DNA from: Pararoseomonas sp. SCSIO 73927
Lineage (GTDB): Bacteria; Pseudomonadota; Alphaproteobacteria; Acetobacterales; Acetobacteraceae
NCBI RefSeq assembly: GCF_037040815.1
Contig: NZ_CP146232.1
Span: forward strand, 3,690,001-3,754,000
Length of the DNA: 64,000 nucleotides
Direction: 5' to 3'
Shown here: one piece after another, positions 1-7,100 of the stretch
Layout: each line of letters opens with the position of its first letter
Position numbering within the stretch: the first letter of the stretch is position 1
Notes under the pieces: model-generated
The model's input: the letters and a program-made list of their open reading frames with translations, nothing else
What the model was told of the DNA's origin: nothing
Database searches by the model: none
Made by a program: the position numbers and the translations under genes

Positions 1-64
1 GCGTGTGGCGAAAGCCCTGGTAGCCCTCGATGAGGCGCAGGGGTAGGCGCGCGGGAATTTTCAT
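1..64 (-). CDS. 5' end of an unidentified gene (partial)
   Basis: Read on the minus strand, an ATG at 64 lies 10 bases after the map stop codon and opens a frame of 21 complete codons that leaves the window at position 1. The visible peptide begins MKIPARLPLRLIEGYQGF. The LIxGYQ stretch is faintly like the start of YidD membrane-insertion factors, but the diagnostic cysteine motif would lie outside the window, so no product is claimed. The close spacing suggests co-transcription with map. No strong ribosome binding site is visible. Confidence 0.45.
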   Translation of the reverse strand, partial: MKIPARLPLRLIEGYQGFRHT

Positions 65-74
65 GCGGCGGGGT

Positions 75-899
75 TCAGGCCGGGGTGGCGGGCGCGGCGT
101 CGTAGGGCGGCTTGGAGAGGCCGGCGGGGGAGAGGGTGAAGATCTCGCAGCCCGTCTCCGTCACGCCCACCGTGTGCTCGAACTGGGCGGAGAGGGAACG
201 GTCCCGCGTGACGGCCGTCCAGCCATCGTCCAGCACCTTCACCTCGGGGCGGCCGGCATTCACCATCGGCTCCACCGTGAAGAACATGCCGGGCTTCAGG
301 ACCGGGCCTTCGCCCGGGCGGCCGAAGTGGAGAATGTTCGGGGGGGCGTGGAACTTGCGGCCGACGCCGTGGCCGCAGAAGTCCCGCACGACGGAGAAGC
401 GGTGCTTCTCCACGTAGGACTGGATGGCGTGGCCGATGTCGCCGAGCGTGTTGCCGGGCTTCACGGCGGCGATGCCGCGCATCATGGATTCGTAGGTCAC
501 GTCGATCAGCAGGCGCGCCTTCGTGGTGGGCGTGCCGGCCACGTACATGCGGGAACTGTCGCCGTACCAGCCGTCGAGGATGGGGGTGACGTCGATGTTG
601 AGGACGTCGCCCTCCACCACCACGCGGTCGCCGGGGATGCCGTGGCAGACGACGTGGTTGATGCTGATGCAGGAGGACTTGGTGTAGCCGCGGTAGCCGA
701 GCGTGGCGGGGGTTGCGCCGTGGTCCAGCATGAAGCTGTGGCAGAGCTCGTCGAGCCTGCCGGTGGTGACGCCGGGGCGGACATGGGCCGCGATCATGTC
801 CAGGCACTCGGCCGCCAGGCGCCCGGCGCGGCGCATGCCCTCGAAGTCGTCCGGTCCGTGGATGGGGATGCGGCGCGCTTCGCCGGCGGTCTGGTCCAT
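75..899 (-). CDS. map: Type I methionine aminopeptidase
   Basis: This 274-residue cytoplasmic enzyme removes the initiator methionine from new proteins. All five dinuclear metal ligands of the family are visible: D103 and D114 (NIDVTPILDGWYGDS), H177 (CGHGVG), E209 (TVEPM) and E240 (QFEHT). The conserved substrate histidine is H86 in VCHG. The length matches the usual type I enzyme without an N-terminal zinc extension. The unidentified partial gene starts 10 bases downstream, so the two probably share a transcript. Several other frames are open across this gene but carry no recognisable protein. Confidence 0.96.
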   Translation of the reverse strand: MDQTAGEARRIPIHGPDDFEGMRRAGRLAAECLDMIAAHVRPGVTTGRLDELCHSFMLDHGATPATLGYRGYTKSSCISINHVVCHGIPGDRVVVEGDVLNIDVTPILDGWYGDSSRMYVAGTPTTKARLLIDVTYESMMRGIAAVKPGNTLGDIGHAIQSYVEKHRFSVVRDFCGHGVGRKFHAPPNILHFGRPGEGPVLKPGMFFTVEPMVNAGRPEVKVLDDGWTAVTRDRSLSAQFEHTVGVTETGCEIFTLSPAGLSKPPYDAAPATPA

Positions 900-944
900 G
901 CGGCGAAAATGCGCGCCCCACCGGGCGGTTGCAAGGCATGGCCG

Positions 945-988
945 GGATGCAAGGGGCGGGGATGCAAGGGGCGGGGATGCACGGGGCG
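945..988. repeat. 15-bp tandem repeat, about three copies
   Basis: Three head-to-tail copies of GGATGCAAGGGGCGG lie between map and bdcR; the third copy has one substitution (ATGCACGGGG). The ATG triplets fall at 947, 962 and 977, giving an exact 15-base period. The repeat lies just upstream of the map start and just beyond the bdcR stop on the minus strand, so it could sit in the map leader. No function is assigned. Confidence 0.8.
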
Positions 989-997
989 CAAGGCGCC

Positions 998-1588
998 TCA
1001 GGCCGGGAGGGCGGCGCGGATGGCCGCTCCGCCCAGGCGGGCGGCGGCGAGGAGGCGGGGCTGTTCCACGCCGGCGCGGGCCATGGCGGAGAGGCCAGAG
1101 AGCAGCGTCGAGACGTAGTCGGTCAGGGCGTCGGCCCTGTCGGGGTGGCGGGCGGCAATGAAGTCGCGGATGGCGCAGGTCCCGGCCTCGGCGGTGGCAC
1201 GGGCGGCGTCGCGCGCGGCGGGGTCGCCGCAGCGCTGGCCTTCCAGGGCGAGACAGCCGGCGGCGGCGGGATCGGCGGCGTAGCGGCGCGCGGCCTCCTC
1301 GATCAGGTCGGCGAGCGCCTCCGCCACCGGGCGGCCGGGGCTGAGGATCTCGGCCAGGGGCAGGGCGCCGGCGCGGCCGTAGCGCTCCAGCACGCGGGCG
1401 TAGAGGCCGGCCTTGCTGCCGAAGGCGGCATAGAAGGATGGAGGATTGATGCCGAGCGCCGCGGTGAGGTCGGCGACGCCGACCGCGTCGTAGCCGCGGG
1501 CCTGGAACAGGGCTTGGGCGGAGGCGACGGCGGCCTCGGGGTCGAAGCGGCGGGGCCGTCCGCGGGGGCGCGGCATATCTGTAGCCAT
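998..1588 (-). CDS. bdcR: TetR-family repressor, BdcR-like
   Basis: This 196-residue regulator has an N-terminal TetR helix-turn-helix (about residues 15-60) containing DLTAALGINPPSFYAAFGSKAGLY, preceded by the basic start PRGRPRRFD. The C-terminal half contains GCLALEG and LLSGLSAMAR, as in E. coli BdcR (YjgJ). It is transcribed divergently from a BdcA-like SDR gene, the same arrangement as E. coli bdcR-bdcA. The 77-base spacer holds a promoter and a likely operator. By analogy it represses bdcA and possibly itself; the inducer is unknown. The start ATG at 1588 gives the standard TetR N-terminus. Confidence 0.88.
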   Translation of the reverse strand: MATDMPRPRGRPRRFDPEAAVASAQALFQARGYDAVGVADLTAALGINPPSFYAAFGSKAGLYARVLERYGRAGALPLAEILSPGRPVAEALADLIEEAARRYAADPAAAGCLALEGQRCGDPAARDAARATAEAGTCAIRDFIAARHPDRADALTDYVSTLLSGLSAMARAGVEQPRLLAAARLGGAAIRAALPA

Positions 1589-1602
1589 CGCTAAAAAAAG
1601 CC

Positions 1603-1642
1603 TTGACGGGTTGGCACGTGGATTTATGTAGTGCTCGCTATA
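1603..1642 (+). promoter_or_regulatory. bdcA promoter with overlapping TetR operator
   Basis: TTGACG (1603-1608) and TATGTA (1625-1630), 16 bases apart, make a good sigma-70 promoter pointing at bdcA. An 18-base imperfect palindrome at 1625-1642 (TATGTAGTGCTCGCTATA) overlaps the -10 box and the expected start site, where a TetR repressor would block transcription. A Shine-Dalgarno AAGGAG follows at 1652-1657, 8 bases before the bdcA ATG. The boxes are read directly; their use is inferred. Confidence 0.65.
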
Positions 1643-1665
1643 TTGAACGGCAAGGAGATCTGGTC

Positions 1666-2379
1666 ATGGCCGGACTGAAGGGTAAGCGCGCGCTCGTGCT
1701 CGGTGGCAGCCGGGGCATCGGTGCGGCGATCGTGCGGCGCCTCGCCGCGGACGGGGCGGAGGTGGTGTTCACCTATGCGGGGTCACGGGAGGCGGCGGAG
1801 CGGTTGGCGGGGGAGACGGGCGCGAGGGCCGAGCTGGCTGACAGCGCGGACCGGGATGCCGTGGTCACGCGGGTGCGGGAGAGCGGGGCGCTGGACCTGC
1901 TGGTGGTGAATGCCGGCGTGGCCATGATGGGCGACCCGCTGGAACTGGACGCGGACGAGGTGGACCGGATGATCCGCATCAACGTCCACGCGCCCTACCA
2001 CGCGGCGGTGGAGGCGGCCCGCCGGATGCCGGACGGGGGACGGATCGTGGTGATCGGCTCCAATGTGGGGGACCATGTCGGGTTCCCCGGCATCGCGGCG
2101 TACTCGATGACGAAGTCGGCGGTGCAGGGGATGGTGCGCGGGCTGGCGCGGGACTTCGGGCCGCGCGGGATCACGGTGAACGCGGTGCAGCCGGGGCCGG
2201 TGGACACGGACATGAACCCGGCGGACGGGCCGCTGAAGGAAACGCTCTACGGGATCATGGCCCTCAAGCGGCACGGGCGGCCGGACGAGATCGCGGGGTT
2301 GGTGGCCTGGCTGGCGGGGCCGGAGGCCGGCTTCGTGACGGGGTCGATGCACACGATCGATGGGGGCTTCGCGGCCTGA
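1666..2379 (+). CDS. bdcA: SDR-family c-di-GMP-binding biofilm dispersal protein BdcA
   Basis: This 237-residue short-chain dehydrogenase-like protein has the cofactor loop GGSRGIG near residue 13, VVNAGVA, and the active-site set S (IGSN), Y and K (YSMTK). Along its length it follows E. coli BdcA closely, for example TYAGSREAAERLA, INVHAPYHAAVEAARRMP and FVTGSMHTIDGG. BdcA there binds cyclic di-GMP and favours biofilm dispersal, with little known enzyme activity. The ATG at 1666 is chosen because AAGGAG lies 8 bases upstream and the protein then starts at the Rossmann strand; an in-frame extension to 1603 would run through the promoter. The divergent bdcR gene supports the assignment. An MFS exporter gene follows on the same strand. 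Confidence 0.88.
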   Translation: MAGLKGKRALVLGGSRGIGAAIVRRLAADGAEVVFTYAGSREAAERLAGETGARAELADSADRDAVVTRVRESGALDLLVVNAGVAMMGDPLELDADEVDRMIRINVHAPYHAAVEAARRMPDGGRIVVIGSNVGDHVGFPGIAAYSMTKSAVQGMVRGLARDFGPRGITVNAVQPGPVDTDMNPADGPLKETLYGIMALKRHGRPDEIAGLVAWLAGPEAGFVTGSMHTIDGGFAA

Positions 2380-2528
2380 CCGCGGCCGGGCGGCAGGCAG
2401 GCGCGCCGGCCGCCCGGCCCGGCCTTGTCGCTTCTCCTCCCCCTCCGGGGCTTCGCGCGGGGCGCGGGCGGGCGCAATAAGGGCGCGGCCCGGCGGCCTG
2501 CCCGGCCGCGCGCGGGGGGTGACGAGGC

Positions 2529-3998
2529 TTGGCTGTTTCGGGGTTGGACGCGGCGGAGGGTGTGGCGGCCTCCTCGGGTGATCCGGTGCCGGGCCCGCCC
2601 CCGAACACGCGGCTGACGGCGATCATCGTCGCCTCCGCCCTCATCATGCAGAACCTGGATTCGAGCGTGATCGCGACGGCGCTGCCGGCGATGGCGCGGG
2701 ACCTCGGGAGCGAGCCGCTGCACCTTTCCGCGGCCATCACCTCCTACCTCGTCGCGCTGACGGTGTTCATCCCGCTCTCCGGCTGGGTGGCGGACCGGTT
2801 CGGGGCGAAGCGCGTGTTCATGATCGCGATCGGGGTCTTCGCCTTCGCCTCCGCGCTGTGTGGGCTCTCCCAGGGGCTAGGGCAGCTCGTGGCGGCACGG
2901 GTGATTCAGGGGCTGGGGGGCGCGATGATGCTGCCCGTCGCGCGGCTGCTGCTGATGCGGCAGGTGCGGCCGGCGGACGTGGTGCGGGCGACGACCTGGC
3001 TGACGATGCCGGGGTTGCTGGGGCCGATCCTCGGGCCGCCGCTGGGCGGGTTCCTGACGGACACGGTGACCTGGCGGGCGGTGTTCTGGATCAACCTGCC
3101 GGTCGCGGCGGTCGGGCTGCTGGCAGTGTGGCGGTTCATCCCCGCGAGCCGGGAGAGGCCGCCGCCGCGGCTGGACGTGGTGGGGGTGACGCTGATCGGG
3201 GCCTCGCTGGCCCTCCTGATGTTCGGGGCGGAGACGGTGGGGCGCGGGGTGCTGCCGGAGTGGCTGGCGGTGCTGGGCCTGGTGCTGGGGGCTGGGCTGG
3301 GGTGGCTGGCGCTGCGCTGGGTGCGGCGGGCGCCGAACCCGGCGCTGGACCTCTCGCTCTTCGCCGTCCCGTCGTTCCGGATCGGGGTGGCCTCGGGCAG
3401 CCTGTTCCGGATCGGGGCGGGGGCCTCGCCCTTCCTGCTGCCGCTGTTCCTGCAGCTGGGGTTCGGAGCTTCGGCGACGGTGTCCGGGCTGATCACGCTG
3501 GCAACCGCGCTGGGGGCCTTTGCGATGAAGCCGATGACGAGCGTGGCGCTGCGGTGGTTCGGGTTCCGGGACGTGCTGGTGTGGAACGCGCTGCTGGTGG
3601 CGGTTTCCTTCGCGGCCTGCGCGCTGTTCCACCCGGGCTGGCCGATGGCGGCGGTGTTCGTCGTGCTGGCGCTGGGGGGGCTGGCGCGGAGCCTGCAGTT
3701 CACCTCCTCCAACGCGCTCTCCTACGTGGACGTGCCGCCGGGGAAGCTTTCCGGGGCGACGGCGATCGCGGCGACGGCGCAGCAGCTCTTCATGGCGCTG
3801 GGCGTGACCTGGGGGGCGGGGTGGCTGGCGGCTTCCGCCTCGATCGCGGGGCGGGGGGAGCCGGCGGTGGCGGATTTCGCGGTGGCCTTCCTCGGGGCGG
3901 CGCTGCCGCCGCTGCTGAGCATGGCGATCTCGGCGCGGCTGCCGGCGGATGCGGGGGCGGCGGCCTCGGGGCATGTGCGGCGGGTGAAGGCGGGCTGA
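2529..3998 (+). CDS. DHA2-type MFS drug exporter
   Basis: This 489-residue inner-membrane protein is rich in hydrophobic segments, in the size range of 14-helix EmrB/QacA exporters. Markers are the cytoplasmic motif A (GWVADRFGAKR), the antiporter motif C region (GPILGPPLGGFL) and an N-terminal helix with LDSSVIATALP, where the aspartate is typical of DHA2 proton-drug antiporters. The start is uncertain: a TTG at 2529 gives the full frame, and a GTG at 2562 would shorten it by 11 residues. Nothing in the sequence indicates the substrate. It follows bdcA by about 150 bases and could be read through from it. No adaptor or outer-membrane partner gene is adjacent. Confidence 0.85.
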   Translation: MAVSGLDAAEGVAASSGDPVPGPPPNTRLTAIIVASALIMQNLDSSVIATALPAMARDLGSEPLHLSAAITSYLVALTVFIPLSGWVADRFGAKRVFMIAIGVFAFASALCGLSQGLGQLVAARVIQGLGGAMMLPVARLLLMRQVRPADVVRATTWLTMPGLLGPILGPPLGGFLTDTVTWRAVFWINLPVAAVGLLAVWRFIPASRERPPPRLDVVGVTLIGASLALLMFGAETVGRGVLPEWLAVLGLVLGAGLGWLALRWVRRAPNPALDLSLFAVPSFRIGVASGSLFRIGAGASPFLLPLFLQLGFGASATVSGLITLATALGAFAMKPMTSVALRWFGFRDVLVWNALLVAVSFAACALFHPGWPMAAVFVVLALGGLARSLQFTSSNALSYVDVPPGKLSGATAIAATAQQLFMALGVTWGAGWLAASASIAGRGEPAVADFAVAFLGAALPPLLSMAISARLPADAGAAASGHVRRVKAG

Positions 3999-4130
3999 GC
4001 CGGGTGGCGGACCGCCCCGCGGAACGGCCGGCGCGGTAGCGGAAAGTTCAAGCCGCGCGGGCGCGGGCGGCGGCTGGGCAGGCGGTGCGGCTGTGGCAAG
4101 CTGCGCGAAACGAGAATCACGGTCCACGCC

Positions 4131-7100
4131 ATGCGCCTGCTTCGCTGCCTGATGGTTGCTGCCTCTCTGATGGGGAGCGGCGGGGCCCTTGCGCAGGGGT
4201 TCGAGCTGCCTGGGCTCTCGGCGGAGTCGTCGCGCTACGCCAGCACGCTCACCGCGCGGTTCCCCGCCGGTGGCACGCCCGCGCAGCGGACCGCGGCGGA
4301 GCGGCGGGCGCGGGAGGCCGAGGGGCGCGGGGACTGGGCGGCGGCGGTCGCGGCTTGGGAGGAGCGGCTGGGCATGGCGCAGCCCCGGCCGGAGATGTGG
4401 CTCTCTCTCGCGCAGGCGGCGATGCGGCGGGTGCCGCCGGACCCTGCCAAGGCGCTGCAGGCGGCGCAGCAGAACTTCAACAGCGTGGAGGCGGGGGAGG
4501 CGGAAGTTCCCTCCCTGCGGGTGATGGCGGACGCGCTGCGCGCCCAGGCGCGCTGGCCGCTGGTGATCCAGGTGATGGAGGCCGTGGTCGAGCGGCTGCC
4601 GGAGGACCAGGGGGCGAAGGCGGCGCTGGCGGATGCGCGGCGCGAGGCGGGGATGCTGCTGCGGCGGGTGCAGACGGAGCCGGAGGCGGAGCCGGCGCGG
4701 GCCTGCCTGGCCTTCACCGTCACGCCGCGGCGGGCCGACAACTGGCAGCCGGAGGACTGGGTGCGGGCCGAGCCGGCGATCTCCGGCCTGGCCGTGGTGA
4801 AGGAGGGCGACCGGCTCTGCGTGGCGGGGCTGCCCTGGGGGCGGCGGACGCGGCTGGTGCTGCGCGCCGGGCTGCCGGGCGAGGGGGGCGCGAATCTGCG
4901 CGCGGACCTGCCCGTGGACGTGGCGATGCCGGACCGGGCGCAGCGGATCGGCTTTGACAGCAAGGCCTTCATCCTGCCGCGCGGGGCGCCGCCGCGGGTG
5001 ACGGTGGCGACCATGAACGTGGAGCGGCTGAACCTGCGGCTGGTGCGGGTGAGCGAGCGGAACCTCGTGCCGCTGGTGCAGGGCAACCGGCTGGGCGAGG
5101 AGCTGAGCGGGTACCAGGCCGAGGAGATCCCGGAGAGCCGGGGGCGCGTGGTGTGGGAGGGCACGGCGGAGGTGCCGCGCTACCAGCGCAACGCGATGCA
5201 GCGCACGGCGCTGCCGCTGCCGGAGGCGCTGACGGGATCCGGGCCAGGTCTTTTCGTTCTGCTGGCGCGGAACGCGCAGGACGGGGAGCGGGAGACCGGC
5301 AACACGGCGGCGCTGCCGATCATGGCGACCGATCTGGGGCTGACGGCGTGGCGCGGCGGCGAGGGGCTTGCGGTGCAGGCGCGCGGGCTGGGCGATGCGC
5401 GGCCGAAGGCGGGCGTGCGCGTGGCGCTGATGGCGCGGAACAACGACATCCTGGCGGAGGCGACGACCGGGGATGACGGGCTGGCGCGCTTCGGCGGCGC
5501 GCTGCTGCGGGGCGAGGGGCCGGTGGGGCCGGTGGCGATCCACGCGCAGCTGGGCGAGGACCTGGTGGCGCTGGACCTGGAGGCGGCCTCCTTCGACCTG
5601 TCCGACCGCGGGGTGACGGGGCGGCAGTGGCCGGGGCCGGTGGATGCCTTCCTCTGGACGGACCGGGGGATCTACCGGCCGGGCGAGGCCGTGAGGCTTT
5701 CCCTGCTGCCGCGCGATCCGGCGGGGCGCGTGGTGGACCTGCCGATCCGGCTGCGGCTGCGGCGGCCCAACGGGCAGGTGGCGGCGGAGGCGGTGCCGGA
5801 GCGCGGGCCGGAAGGGGTGGTGCTGTGGGCGCCGACTCTCTCCGCCGGTGCGCCGGCGGGCGGGTGGACGATCGAGGCGCTGCTCGATCCGAACCGGCCG
5901 CCCATCGCCTCCATCGGGATCCAGGTCGAGGCCTTCGTGCCGGAGCGGCTGGCGGTGACGGCGGGGCCGGCGCCGGGGCCGCTGGTGGGCGGGGCGCCGT
6001 TGCAGCTGCCGGTGGAGGCGCGGTTCCTCTACGGCGCGCCGGGGGCGGGGCTGACGGGGCAGGCAGAGATGCGCCTGGCCGTGGATCCCGAGCCCTTCGA
6101 GGCGTGGAAGGGCTGGCGCTTCGGGCTGGCGGAGGAGCCCTTCGACGGCGGGCTGCAGACGATCGACGTGCCGGAGCTGGACGCGGACGGGAAGGGTTCC
6201 GTGCCGCTGACGCTGCCGAACCTGCCGGACACGTCCCGCCCGCTGCGGGCGGAGGTGGTGGTGACGATGGCGGAGCCGGGCGGGCGCGGGAGCCGGGCGA
6301 CGGCGGCGGTGGGGGTGCGCTCCGCCAACCCCTTCGTGGCGCTGCGGCCGGCGTTTTCCGGCGGTTCCGTGGATGATGGCGGCGAGGCGGTGGTGGAGGC
6401 CGCGCTGGTCTCGCCCACCGGGCAGGCGCTGTCCGGGCGGCTGCGGGCGCGGCTGGTGCGGGAGCGGCCGAGCTGGAAGCTGACGCGGATCGACGGGGTC
6501 TCGCGCTACGCGACGGTGTGGCAGGACGAGCCGGTGGATTCCGCGGACCTCACGGTGGCGCCGGGGCGGCCCGGGCGCTTCGCGCGGCGGCTGGGCTTCG
6601 GGCGGTACCGGCTGGAGGTCTCGCAGCCCGGCGGGATGGCGATCGCGACGCTGCGGTTCCGCTCGGGCTGGGTGGGGTCCGATGATCCGGCGGTGCCGGA
6701 CAAGGTGGACGTGGCGGCGGACCGGCAGGCCTATGCGGGCGGGTCCACGGCACGGCTGCGGATCACGCCGCCCTTCGCCGGGCGGGCGAGCGTGGCGGTG
6801 CTGACGGACCGCGTGCTCTCCGTACGGGACGTGGACGTGGCGGCGGGCGGGGCGGATGTGGAGATCCCCGTGGATGCGGGCTGGGGGCCGGGCGCCTGGG
6901 TGGCGGTGACGGTGTTCCGGCCGGGCGAGACGCCGGTGCCCGGCGCGGCTTCGCCGTCGCTCGGTGCGGCTTCGCCGTCGCTCGGTGCGGCTTCGCCGTC
7001 GCCCGGTGCGGCTTCGCCGTCGCCCGGCGGGGTTGCCGCACCCCGGCGGGCCATTGGGCTGGCCTGGGTGGGGGTGGACCCCGCGGCGCGGCGGCTGGAA

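Noticed and set aside
1603..1665. Upstream extension of bdcA to 1603
   Set aside because: It runs through the promoter, and the ribosome site fits the ATG at 1666.
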